Shown here one piece after another: positions 35,867 to 44,017 of a stretch of DNA of 64,000 bases. This DNA is from Bacilli bacterium (GTDB lineage Bacteria > Bacillota_I > Bacilli_A > RF39 > UBA660): contig CAAGCO010000009.1 of NCBI GenBank assembly GCA_900768345.1, forward strand, positions 1-64,000. Reading direction: 5' to 3'. Position numbers and translations under genes: made by a program. Each line of letters starts with the position of its first letter. The stretch's first letter is position 1. The notes beneath the pieces were generated by a model. That model was not told the DNA's origin and made no database searches. It worked only from the letters and a program-made list of their open reading frames with translations.

Positions 35867-37612
35867 GTGATAGTTAAAGGTTCTAAAATAAACGATAGAT
35901 ATCAAATTATTAAGACACTTGGAGAAGGTGGAATGGCAAATGTATATTTAGCTCATGACACTATCCTTGATAGAAATGTTGCTGTTAAAGTACTAAGAGG
36001 AGACCTTGCAAACGATGAAAAATTCGTTCGTCGATTTCAAAGAGAAGCACTTTCAGCATCAAGTTTAAGTCATCCAAATATTGTAGAAATGTATGATGTT
36101 GGAGAAGATGATGGCCAATATTATATAGTAATGGAATATGTAGATGGAATGACTCTAAAACAAGTATTAAAGAAAAGAGGACATTTATCAGTTACAGAAG
36201 TAGTTGATATTATGCTACAAGTAACAGATGGTATGGCACATGCACATGATGCTTATATTATCCATAGAGATATAAAACCTCAAAATATAATGATACTTTC
36301 AAATGGTATGATAAAAATAACTGACTTTGGAGTAGCAACAGCATTAAACTCAACTCAACTTACTCAAACAAACTCAGTTATGGGAACAGTACATTATCTA
36401 CCACCAGAACAAGCTAATGGAAAAGGTTCAACTATAAGAAGTGATATTTATTCAATGGGAATAATGATGTATGAACTTCTAACTGGACTAGTTCCATATA
36501 AAGGAGATAACGCTGTTGAAATAGCTTTAAAACATCTAAAAGAACCACTTCCAAGTGTTAGAAAATTTAATAGTAGCATACCTCAATCAATAGAAAATGT
36601 TATTATTAAAGCAACAGCTAAAAATCCAAAGAATAGATATACTGATGCAAGAGCTATGCATGAAGATTTAAAAACTGCATTAGATGAATCAAGACAAAAT
36701 GAAAAAAGATATGTTTATCCATATCCAGAAAATGATTTAGAAGAAACAAAAGTTCTTGATAAAGAATTAGAAACATTAAAGAAAGATGAACCAGCTAAGA
36801 AGAAAAAAGTAAAAGCATCTGAAGACGATGACTTCTTAGATGAAAATAAAAAAGGTAATAAAACATTAATTGTTATTGCAAGTATATTTACTGCATTAGT
36901 ATTAACAGTAACAATAGGTATGACTATTTACTTCGAAAAAACAAAGGTTAAAAATGTGGAAATACCAAATGTAGTTAATAAAGAGCCAACTGAAGCAGCT
37001 AATGAATTAACTGATTTAGGATTCGATGTAGAGCCTGAATATAAATATACACCAAGTGATACAGTAGAAAAAGGAAAAGTAGTTAAGACTAGTCCTGAAA
37101 TAGGTTCTAAAAGAAAATCAGGAACAAGAGTAATAATTTATATCTCTTCAGGAGTAGCTGCTTACATTGTAGAAGATTTTACTGGAAAGAATTATCTAGA
37201 AGCTAAAGGTAAAATAGAAGCACAATGTGAATGCAATGTAACAGTTGAAGAAGAAATAGTAAGTGAAGATAAAAAAGTAACAGAAGATACAGTTTTAAGA
37301 ACTGAACCAGCAGCTGGAGAATCAAGTAAACTAGGAAGTCAAATAAAAATATTCATTCCTAAGGTAGAATATAAATATCCAGATTTCACTAGTGGTTATA
37401 CACTTGAACAAATAGAAGAATTTGCAAGTAAACATGAATTAAAACTAGAATATAAATATCAAGAAAGTGCAACAGTTACAGAAGGAACAATTATTAAACA
37501 AAGTAGGGCTGCTAAATCAGTAGTAACACCTGGAGCAACATTAGTAATAACTATCGCAAAAGCACCAGAATCAATTACTGAAGGAGATCCTAACGACGAA
37601 ACAGGGGACTAA
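35867..37612 (+). CDS. prkC: PASTA-domain Ser/Thr protein kinase (PrkC/Stk)
   Basis: 581 residues from GTG 35867 (GGTG six bases upstream; GTG 35855 is a less likely start inside prpC). Kinase domain: GEGGMANVYLAHD, the ATP-site Lys in VAVKVLRG, catalytic IIHRDIKPQN, and ITDFGVA. A charged juxtamembrane linker precedes one membrane helix (about residues 340-362). Outside lie three PASTA repeats (about residues 365-435, 436-505 and 506-575), each beginning with a V/Y-x-DF or IPNV pattern; these bind muropeptides in studied homologues. The kinase senses cell-wall state. rsgA starts one base after its stop. Confidence 0.95.
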   Translation: MIVKGSKINDRYQIIKTLGEGGMANVYLAHDTILDRNVAVKVLRGDLANDEKFVRRFQREALSASSLSHPNIVEMYDVGEDDGQYYIVMEYVDGMTLKQVLKKRGHLSVTEVVDIMLQVTDGMAHAHDAYIIHRDIKPQNIMILSNGMIKITDFGVATALNSTQLTQTNSVMGTVHYLPPEQANGKGSTIRSDIYSMGIMMYELLTGLVPYKGDNAVEIALKHLKEPLPSVRKFNSSIPQSIENVIIKATAKNPKNRYTDARAMHEDLKTALDESRQNEKRYVYPYPENDLEETKVLDKELETLKKDEPAKKKKVKASEDDDFLDENKKGNKTLIVIASIFTALVLTVTIGMTIYFEKTKVKNVEIPNVVNKEPTEAANELTDLGFDVEPEYKYTPSDTVEKGKVVKTSPEIGSKRKSGTRVIIYISSGVAAYIVEDFTGKNYLEAKGKIEAQCECNVTVEEEIVSEDKKVTEDTVLRTEPAAGESSKLGSQIKIFIPKVEYKYPDFTSGYTLEQIEEFASKHELKLEYKYQESATVTEGTIIKQSRAAKSVVTPGATLVITIAKAPESITEGDPNDETGD

Positions 37613-37613
37613 T

Positions 37614-38471
37614 ATGAAAGGTAAAATAATATGTATTAATAAATACATACACAGAGTTTTATTAGAAAATAATACAATAATCGATACTAGAACTAGAGGG
37701 AAACTACGTAATCAAAAAGTTTCCCCAGTTGTAGGTGATAATGTAATAGTAGATGTAACTAATAAAACAATAGAAAAAGTTGAACCTAGAAAAAACTATC
37801 TGGAAAGACCACTTATAGCAAATATAGATAAACTTCTTATTGTTATGAGTACATCTATTCCAGTTTTTTCTGATTATTTAATAGATAAATTTTTACTTAT
37901 AGCTAACTATAATAATATAGAACCAATCATAATAATAACTAAAACAGATATGATTACTATAAAAGAAAAAGCTGAAGTACGAAAATATATGAATTATTAT
38001 AGAAAAATAGGTATAAAAGTATATATTAATACAAGTATAGCCAAAATAAAAAAAGAATTTAAAAATTCAACTGTTGCTTTATGCGGCCAAACTGGTAGTG
38101 GGAAATCCTCTTTATTAAATAGAGTAGATGCTTCGTTAAAATTAAAAACTGGAGAAGTTTCTTTGTCCTTAGGAAGAGGTAAACACACTACAAGATTAGT
38201 AGAACTTCTAGAGGTAAATGATGGGCTTATCGCAGATACTCCTGGATTTAGTTCGCTTGAAATAAACATTCCAGCAAAAGAAATAAAAAAATACTACAGT
38301 GATTTTAGTAAACCATGTAAATATAGAACATGTACTCATGTAAAAGAAGATGGTTGTGAAATAATTAAAATGGTAGAAAATGGTAAGATACCAAAATGGA
38401 GATACGAAAACTATTTAAAATTCATGGAGGAAACAAAATATGAAAGTAAGCGTTTCAATACTATCAAGTAG
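37614..38471 (+). CDS. rsgA: Ribosome small subunit GTPase RsgA
   Basis: 285 residues with the circularly permuted GTPase order: OB-fold first (KGKIICINKYIHRVL to VIVDVTN), then G4 (IIITKTDM), then G1 (CGQTGSGKSSLLN), then G3 (IADTPGFSSL). The C-terminal zinc site is CKYRTCTHVKEDGC. RsgA checks maturation of the 30S decoding centre. The rpe gene begins inside its last 32 bases. Confidence 0.95.
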   Translation: MKGKIICINKYIHRVLLENNTIIDTRTRGKLRNQKVSPVVGDNVIVDVTNKTIEKVEPRKNYLERPLIANIDKLLIVMSTSIPVFSDYLIDKFLLIANYNNIEPIIIITKTDMITIKEKAEVRKYMNYYRKIGIKVYINTSIAKIKKEFKNSTVALCGQTGSGKSSLLNRVDASLKLKTGEVSLSLGRGKHTTRLVELLEVNDGLIADTPGFSSLEINIPAKEIKKYYSDFSKPCKYRTCTHVKEDGCEIIKMVENGKIPKWRYENYLKFMEETKYESKRFNTIK

Positions 38472-39078
38472 TATAAAACCAGCAGATATTGTAAAAATAT
38501 TAGATAATACAAAAGCTGACTATATACATATTGATATAATGGATGGAAAATTCGTTGAAAATAAAACTTGGACAATAAGTGAAATTAAAAAGATAACTAG
38601 TTATTCAAAGTTACCTTTAGATGTTCACTTAATGGTAGAAAATCCTTCTAAATATATAGAAGACTATGCATTATTAAATACAAGTTACATAGCATTTCAT
38701 TATGAAGCAGTAAAAGATATTGATAAAATGATTAATGAAATAAAAAACTATGGATTAAAAGTAGGAATTGCTATAAATCCAGAAACAAGTGAAGAAGTAG
38801 TATTTCCATACTTATCTAAAATAGATGAAGTATTAATAATGAGCGTACATCCAGGTAAAAGTGGACAATCATTTATAGAAAGTACACTAGATAAAATAGA
38901 AAGATTAAAAGAAGAAATATTAAGACAAAATGTAAAAACAATTATATCTGTAGATGGTGGAATAAATGATGAAACTGGAAATTTATGTGTTCAAAAAGGA
39001 GTAGATATACTGGTATCGGCTTCTTATATTCATAAAGATATAGTAAACAACATAAATACATTAAAGAAACTAGCATAA
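38440..39078 (+). CDS. rpe: Ribulose-phosphate 3-epimerase
   Basis: 212 residues, a TIM barrel. SILSSSIKPADI at the N-terminus, the metal/catalytic HIDIMDGKFVEN, DVHLMVENPSKYI, MSVHPGKSGQSFI and the phosphate loop VDGGINDET. It interconverts ribulose 5-phosphate and xylulose 5-phosphate in the pentose phosphate pathway. GGAGG inside rsgA directs translation from ATG 38440. It closes the rlmN-prpC-prkC-rsgA-rpe cluster. Confidence 0.95.
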   Translation: MKVSVSILSSSIKPADIVKILDNTKADYIHIDIMDGKFVENKTWTISEIKKITSYSKLPLDVHLMVENPSKYIEDYALLNTSYIAFHYEAVKDIDKMINEIKNYGLKVGIAINPETSEEVVFPYLSKIDEVLIMSVHPGKSGQSFIESTLDKIERLKEEILRQNVKTIISVDGGINDETGNLCVQKGVDILVSASYIHKDIVNNINTLKKLA

Positions 39079-39092
39079 GCTAGTTTTTATTT
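39067..39092 (+). terminator. Terminator after rpe
   Basis: Eight-bp stem AAACTAGC/GCTAGTTT around ATAA plus T-rich tail, overlapping the rpe stop. Confidence 0.85.
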
Positions 39093-39093
39093 A

Positions 39094-39121
39094 TAAAAAA
39101 ATCATTCATTACTGAATGATT
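39094..39121 (-). terminator. Terminator of the minus-strand coiled-coil gene
   Basis: On the minus strand, AATCATTCA/TGAATGATT with a GTAA loop is followed by six T residues. It faces the rpe terminator, so transcription is cut from both sides. Confidence 0.85.
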
Positions 39122-39692
39122 AATTATTTCTAGGACTAGTAAGTTCTAGTCTTCTAGAATTATTTAATATTTGATTTAAATTATTAATAACTTCTATATA
39201 ATGTAATTGCATATCGTCAATTCTTTTAGCTTCAACAAAAGAACTTACACTAATTTGAACATATCTGTTAGCTTCAGCTTCATCTCCACTTAGTTTAGCT
39301 TCAGTACTTTTAATAATAGCCCAATTTCTTCTTTTAACTAATTTTTCTTTTCTTTTTTCGTTAGTAAGAAATTTTTCTTGTAAAGCCTGAGTTAGATTTC
39401 TAACTTCATCATCACTCATATCACTAGAAGCATTTATATAAGTTCTTCTAGTTTGATCTTGTATTCTAGCTACATCATTTAATTCTCTATATGCTTGTTT
39501 TTTTGTATCATTATATGATGCTAAAGTTTCATCTAAAGAATCCATTGTTCTAACTTGACCATTACTATAAGCAATATTTCTTCTAATAGTACTTCTAACT
39601 ATTTGTCTTTCCGTATCTACTATTAAGTCTTCAAGTTCATTAATTTTAATTGATGTCATTATATATTTGTCTATTGTTGGCAGTAAATTCAT
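39120..39692 (-). CDS. Helical, coiled-coil-type hypothetical protein (minus strand)
   Basis: 190 residues from ATG at 39692-39690, preferred over TTG 39698 because a GGGGGAT ribosome site lies about eight bases upstream. No signal peptide or membrane segment. Almost the whole chain is predicted alpha-helical and charged, with segments such as ELEDLIVDTERQIVRSTIRR and DDMQLHYIEVINNLNQIL that could form a coiled-coil bundle. I do not recognise a family. It is the only minus-strand protein gene in the window and marks the left edge of the accessory region. It has a strong promoter and its own terminator. Confidence 0.7.
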   Translation of the reverse strand: MNLLPTIDKYIMTSIKINELEDLIVDTERQIVRSTIRRNIAYSNGQVRTMDSLDETLASYNDTKKQAYRELNDVARIQDQTRRTYINASSDMSDDEVRNLTQALQEKFLTNEKRKEKLVKRRNWAIIKSTEAKLSGDEAEANRYVQISVSSFVEAKRIDDMQLHYIEVINNLNQILNNSRRLELTSPRNN

Positions 39693-39723
39693 TTCCAATA
39701 TCCCCCTTTTTAAGACGATGCAT

Positions 39724-39752
39724 ATTATACCACATTTAAATTAATTTGTCAC
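39724..39752 (-). promoter_or_regulatory. Promoter of the minus-strand coiled-coil gene
   Basis: Minus strand: GTGACA (39752-39747) and consensus TATAAT (39729-39724) separated by 17 bases, about 30 bases before the start codon. Confidence 0.75.
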
Positions 39753-39809
39753 GTATTTTATTTAAAATAGATATATGTTATACTTAACATAATAATAGGA
39801 GTTGAAATA

Positions 39810-40754
39810 ATGAAAAAGAAAGGTTTTACATTAGTTGAGTTATTAGCAGTTATAGCAATTTTAGCAATACTAGTAATAATAGCTTTACCTAATGTAATAA
39901 ATATGTATAATAACGCTAAAAAACAAGTTTTCTTAACAGAAGCACAAACGGTCGCATCAACATCAGAAAAGAAGTTTTTATCTAATAGTATATCTGGTGC
40001 TACAAAAGAATCAGTTTATTGTAAAAGCAAAACTGACGAAAAAAATCCATTAGAGATGACAGGAGCTAAAAAATATTATTATGTTGAATTAGGTAATGAT
40101 GGTAAAAAAAAATTTAATTATTTGGAACGACCAAAAATATATTAAATATGTAGCAGATGGTTCAAAAGAAGTAAGTAATCTAACAGTAGATGAGATAGTA
40201 GAAAGAGATAATAATAACTTCACGTGTGGAAATGTACTAACAGAAATAGGAGTAAAAGATGAAACAACACACCACTAGATAAAAATGTAAATAATTTAAA
40301 AAACACAACTTGGGTACTAGATGATAATTACACATTCTCTTTAACATCAGTTATTCTTGAAGATGGCACAACATCTTCTGCTAACAAATTAGTTGATTTA
40401 AAAGAAGCAAATATAAATTTTACTTCTAATGGTAGAAAATTTGTGGGAATAACATCACTATATCTACCATTTGATGAACCAGGCGTAAATCTTGAAATAT
40501 CATGTTTCGGATTTAAAGTATCTTTCTCAGATACATTTAATAAAATAGACTTTCCATTCGGAGAAAAATTAAAAAGTCAAAACGGTGTTATAATGTATGG
40601 TATATCAGAAAGCAAAGGAGTATATGTACCATATTATCAAAAAAGTGGATGGTATAGTGATAATTATAAAACTATAGAAATAACAGGTGGAACTGATACT
40701 ACAAAAACAGAAGTTATAAATTGGTTTAAGAAACATGGAACAAGAATTAAATAG
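39810..40754 (+). pseudogene. Type IV pilin-like gene with two small frame-shifting indels
   Basis: ATG 39810 follows AGGAG and begins a classical prepilin: KKKGFTLVELLAVIAIL, with the G|F peptidase site and the hydrophobic helix. The frame runs to a 9-A tract (40104-40112), where the homologous module of the gene at the window start continues in the +1 frame; that second frame runs 40102-40278. At an ACAACACACC stretch (about 40264-40272) the frame returns to the first one, and open reading then continues to a stop at 40754. One extra A plus one extra CA would explain both changes, and together they keep the total length in phase. The last part encodes a secreted-type beta domain. It could be a pseudogene, a phase-variable gene or an assembly error. 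Confidence 0.75.
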
Positions 40755-40785
40755 ATTAATTAATTGATCTATTTTTTTTTTGAAA
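40746..40785 (+). terminator. Terminator after the pilin-like gene
   Basis: Stem AAATAGAT/ATCTATTT with a ten-base loop followed by ten T residues, overlapping the stop codon. Confidence 0.85.
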
Positions 40786-40848
40786 AAAATTTTAAAAAAA
40801 GAAGTGATTTGATATTTTATATCCAACTATAATAATAGGAGGGTTAAA

Positions 40849-42909
40849 ATGTTAAACAAAAAGTTAATAGTTAAACAAAATGGTTTTAAAGATTGTGGCC
40901 CTTCATGTTTATTATCTATAATGAAATATTATGGATTTGAGGCCTCACATGAAGAAGTTACTTTCACTCTTAAAACCACAGTAGATGGAACTAATGCATA
41001 TAACATAATAAATGGAAGTAGATTATATGGATTTGATGGTTATGGAATACATTATACATACGAAGAAATAATAAATTCAGAAATATCTTTCCCTATAATA
41101 TGTCATGTTATTAAAAATAATATGTACCATTTCATAGTAGTATACAAAGTAAATAAGAATTCTTTAACTATAATGGATCCAGGAAGTAATATAACTAAAA
41201 TATCATTTGATGAATTTAAAAAAATATATCAAGAAACTTCTTTAGTTATATATCCAGTAAAGAAAGCAAATAATTTGATTAATAAAGATAAGTTATTAGA
41301 TGTAATAAAAGATTATTTAGGAATCGAAAAAAAGAATTTAATAATTATTATATCCACCTCTATATTACTTATAATATTTAGCATATTAATTAATTATTTT
41401 ACGCTTATATTAATAGATTATATATTACCAAATTATAATTATAATCTATTGATAAAAATAACTATTTCATTTTTGATAACATCTATAATAAAAAATATTA
41501 TTAATTATATAAGGGGTAAATTAATAATAAATGTAAATTCTAGATTTACTATTAACTTAAATAATAATATTATTAGAAAACTTTTTAATCTTCCTTATCA
41601 ATTCTTCAAAAACAAATCTACTCCTGAAGTAATATCTAGAATAAATGATTTAAAAGAATTTAAAGATAGTTTTTCTGAAATAATAATAAATATATCTACT
41701 AATATATTATTAGTATTTATAAGCTTTATATTACTTTTAAAAATAAATATAAAACTGTTTATAATTTATATTATTGAAATAATTATTTACATATTGTTAA
41801 CTTTGATATATAAGAATAAAAATAATAAATATATAGATGAAATACTAATAAATGAATCTAACTATAATAAGACATTAAATGATAGTATATATAGTTATGA
41901 AATAAATAAAAACCTCAACCTAAACAACAGTACATTAAAGAATATAGAAATATCTTATATTAAAAATGACTTTTCTCATAAAAAATATGACCATTTAATA
42001 AATTTTCAAGTTTTATTAAAAGAGTTGGTAAGTAATTTAACTTATATAACTTCTTTATTTATAAGTACTATTTTAATACATAAAAATATTATAACACTTG
42101 GAAATTTCTTATTATTTAATTCACTTATATATTATTTTACTGAACCATTAAAAAGTATATTAGAGTTAGAACCAAATATTAATTATTTAAAAAATATATA
42201 TAGAAGAATTAATGATTTGTTATTAGTATCAACTGAAGAATCAATAAAGACTGATAAAATTATATCAGGCGATATAATCTTTAAGAATTTATCATATATG
42301 ATTAATGATAAAGAACTTTTTAATAACGTATCTTTCAAAATTAAATATGGAAGTAAGTTTTTAATACATGGTAACAGTGGAAATGGAAAAAGTACAATTA
42401 TAAAAATACTATTAAAATATTTAAATGATTATAAAGGTAATATTTATATTGATAATAAAAATATAAAAGATATTGATTCTAATATTATATCTAATAGTAT
42501 GACTTATGTATCGCAAAATAATTTTATATTGAATGATACTCTTAAAAACAACATTATTTATGGAAGAAAAGTAAATGATGAAGAATATGAGAGAGTAATT
42601 CATATTTGTAATTTAGATACTTTAAGAAATAATAATAAATTAAGAAATAATATGATTATAGAAGAAGATGGTTTTAATATATCAGGTGGAGAGAGACAAA
42701 AAATTATTTTAGCAAGAAGTATTTTAAAGGATAGTGAATTTATAATTCTAGATGAAGCACTAAGTGAAGTAGGTATAGAAGAAGAAAAAGAAATAATTAA
42801 AAAACTATTTAAATATTTTAAAGAAAAAACAATTATTTATATTTCTCATAAACAAGAAATTATTAATTTGTTTAATGAAAAATATAAATTAGAAAGGAGT
42901 AAGGCTTAA
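40849..42909 (+). CDS. Peptidase-containing ABC transporter for double-glycine peptides (C39 type)
   Basis: 686 residues in the usual three-part layout. Residues 1-140 are a C39 cysteine peptidase: QNGFKDCGPSC holds the catalytic Cys, MYHFIVVY the His and IMDPG the Asp. Residues ~150-440 form the membrane domain with about six helices. The nucleotide-binding domain has Walker A GNSGNGKST, signature ISGGERQK, Walker B FIILDEALS and an H-loop His in YISHKQE. Such proteins cut peptides after Gly-Gly and export them. The stop overlaps by one base the start of a double-glycine peptide gene. No accessory HlyD-like protein is encoded nearby. AGGAGG precedes the ATG. Confidence 0.93.
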   Translation: MLNKKLIVKQNGFKDCGPSCLLSIMKYYGFEASHEEVTFTLKTTVDGTNAYNIINGSRLYGFDGYGIHYTYEEIINSEISFPIICHVIKNNMYHFIVVYKVNKNSLTIMDPGSNITKISFDEFKKIYQETSLVIYPVKKANNLINKDKLLDVIKDYLGIEKKNLIIIISTSILLIIFSILINYFTLILIDYILPNYNYNLLIKITISFLITSIIKNIINYIRGKLIINVNSRFTINLNNNIIRKLFNLPYQFFKNKSTPEVISRINDLKEFKDSFSEIIINISTNILLVFISFILLLKINIKLFIIYIIEIIIYILLTLIYKNKNNKYIDEILINESNYNKTLNDSIYSYEINKNLNLNNSTLKNIEISYIKNDFSHKKYDHLINFQVLLKELVSNLTYITSLFISTILIHKNIITLGNFLLFNSLIYYFTEPLKSILELEPNINYLKNIYRRINDLLLVSTEESIKTDKIISGDIIFKNLSYMINDKELFNNVSFKIKYGSKFLIHGNSGNGKSTIIKILLKYLNDYKGNIYIDNKNIKDIDSNIISNSMTYVSQNNFILNDTLKNNIIYGRKVNDEEYERVIHICNLDTLRNNNKLRNNMIIEEDGFNISGGERQKIILARSILKDSEFIILDEALSEVGIEEEKEIIKKLFKYFKEKTIIYISHKQEIINLFNEKYKLERSKA

Positions 42910-43046
42910 TGCAAAAAGAAGAACTAATTAATATTAAAGGAGGTGCAAATTGGGTAGCTTTAGGAATTGGATCAACATTAGTGTCATTTCTAATTGGTTT
43001 AGTAGATGGTTATTTAAGACCTTTAAAATGTAACAAATGGAAATAA
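42909..43046 (+). CDS. Double-glycine-leader peptide A, candidate bacteriocin subunit
   Basis: 45 codons before the stop; too short for ordinary gene finding. The 12-residue leader MQKEELINIKGG matches the C39-processed consensus: Glu at -8, Leu at -7, Ile at -4, Gly-Gly at -2/-1. The predicted mature peptide of 33 residues begins ANWVALGIG, is hydrophobic and cationic, and contains one GxxxG motif (GLVDG), the hallmark by which two-peptide (class IIb) bacteriocins pack their helices. It ends with a basic tail (KCNKWK) holding one Cys. AAAGGAGT lies upstream, and the ATG overlaps the transporter stop. The function as an antimicrobial is an inference. Confidence 0.82.
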   Translation: MQKEELINIKGGANWVALGIGSTLVSFLIGLVDGYLRPLKCNKWK

Positions 43047-43195
43047 ATGAATTAAAAGAAATAAAAGGAGGTGCCATATCTGGTACTATCATAAATGCTA
43101 TAGTAAGATCAGTTACTTTAGCATTAGAATTAGGACGTAGTCTTGGTTCAGCACTAAGAAGAGCAAAAGATAAGAAAAAATGTAAATATAGTTAG
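43037..43195 (+). CDS. Double-glycine-leader peptide B, candidate bacteriocin partner subunit
   Basis: 52 codons before the stop. It overlaps the end of peptide A by ten bases in another frame and has no own ribosome site, so it is probably made by coupled translation, in a fixed ratio to A. The leader MEINELKEIKGG again is 12 residues with Glu -8, Leu -7, Ile -4 and Gly-Gly. The mature 40-residue peptide starts AISGTIIN, is a basic amphipathic helix, has GxxxG (GRSLG) and AxxxG (ALELG), and also ends with a Lys-rich tail with a single Cys (KKKCKYS). Peptides A and B together look like a two-component bacteriocin; no dedicated immunity gene was recognised. Confidence 0.82.
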   Translation: MEINELKEIKGGAISGTIINAIVRSVTLALELGRSLGSALRRAKDKKKCKYS

Positions 43196-43216
43196 CGAGA
43201 GCTAACTATATTTTTG
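43187..43216 (+). terminator. Terminator of the C39 transporter-peptide operon
   Basis: Eleven-bp stem ATATAGTTAGC/GCTAACTATAT with loop GAGA and T-run; overlaps the stop of peptide B. Confidence 0.9.
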
Positions 43217-43294
43217 ATAAAAAAAGAAGTGTATTTATAATTTACCTCTAATGATAATAATAGAGAAATATAAACTCTAGAAATGAGTTATTAA

Positions 43295-43447
43295 ATGAAA
43301 CGATATAATGGTATGAATGATGTTATTTTCAAAAATACATTTTACATTGAAAAAAATAAAGATTTACTTAAGTGGTTAATTGAAAGTTGCTTAGATATGA
43401 ATATAGATGAAATAGAATTAAAACTTAAAGAACTAAATAGTAAATAG
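43295..43447 (+). CDS. Short Rpn/PDDEXK-transposase-like N-terminal fragment
   Basis: A 50-codon frame, MKRYNGMNDVIFKNTF and onward, resembles only the N-terminal ~45 residues of the Rpn/PD-(D/E)XK nuclease family (NDxxFKxxF, then xxKDLLKWLIES and INIDEIELK-like spacing). The catalytic nuclease part is missing and nothing downstream resumes it. It may be a truncated gene, a remnant of a mobile nuclease, or a small gene of its own; an immunity protein for the adjacent peptides is a possibility without direct support. It lies between two terminators. No clear ribosome site is seen. Confidence 0.45.
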   Translation: MKRYNGMNDVIFKNTFYIEKNKDLLKWLIESCLDMNIDEIELKLKELNSK

Positions 43448-43476
43448 AAATATCTCAGCTACGAGATATTTTCTTA
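43448..43476 (+). terminator. Terminator after the Rpn-like fragment
   Basis: Nine-bp stem AAATATCTC/GAGATATTT with six-base loop and T-rich tail. Confidence 0.75.
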
Positions 43477-43510
43477 TTGTGAAAAATTTGTAAAAATACA
43501 AAAAGCCTTA

Positions 43511-43538
43511 TTGACATATAATAATAAATGGTTATAAT
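43511..43538 (+). promoter_or_regulatory. Promoter of the marR-ABC operon
   Basis: Consensus TTGACA at 43511-43516 and TATAAT at 43533-43538, spacer 16 bases. Confidence 0.8.
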
Positions 43539-43544
43539 TATTTT

Positions 43545-43558
43545 GTTAGTTACCTAAC
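43545..43558 (+). promoter_or_regulatory. Putative MarR operator
   Basis: Inverted repeat GTTAG-TTAC-CTAAC directly after the -10 box and 16 bases before the marR start. Position and shape fit an autoregulatory operator of a MarR protein, which would block both the start of transcription and the exporter genes. Direct binding is not shown. Confidence 0.6.
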
Positions 43559-43573
43559 CAAAGGAAAGATATT

Positions 43574-44017
43574 ATGAAAGATAAAAGTATTAGTTTAGAA
43601 ATTAAAAAAATTGATAGTTTAATTGTAAGAAAAATAATGGCATATAATAAAGATGCAATTTATCATCTTACTCCAGTACAAATAGTTGTAATAAAGTATT
43701 TGATAAAGAATAAGGATAGTGTAGTGTATCAAAAAGATATAGAAAAGAAACTAGGCCTTAGAAAGTCAACAGTATCAGGAATTCTTGGTACAATGATAAA
43801 AAACGGTATTATCACAAGAACTGACTCTACAAATGATTTAAGAAGTAAAGAAATTAGATTAACTGAAACCGGATATAAGCTTGATAAGGCAATGAGAAAA
43901 AAAGCATTTGAATTTGAAAAACTATTACAAAGTAATATAAGTAAAGAAGATTTAGAAGTTTTCTATAAAGTAACTAAACAAATACAAGAAAATTTAGAAG
44001 GAGAAAAGATATGTTAA
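43574..44017 (+). CDS. MarR-family transcriptional regulator
   Basis: 147 residues. The winged-helix core is LTPVQIVVIKYLIKN, the recognition region QKDIEKKLGLRKSTVSGILGTM, and the wing GIITRTDSTNDLRSKEIRLTETG, with flanking dimerisation helices. AAAGGAAAG precedes the ATG. It overlaps the first ABC gene by seven bases. By analogy with other marR-exporter operons it represses the operon until a toxic compound appears; the ligand is unknown. Confidence 0.92.
   Translation: MKDKSISLEIKKIDSLIVRKIMAYNKDAIYHLTPVQIVVIKYLIKNKDSVVYQKDIEKKLGLRKSTVSGILGTMIKNGIITRTDSTNDLRSKEIRLTETGYKLDKAMRKKAFEFEKLLQSNISKEDLEVFYKVTKQIQENLEGEKIC

Noticed and set aside
43295..43447. A dedicated immunity protein for the bacteriocin
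   Set aside because: Sequence looks more like the N-terminus of an Rpn-type nuclease, it is hydrophilic with no membrane segment, and it sits beyond the operon terminator.
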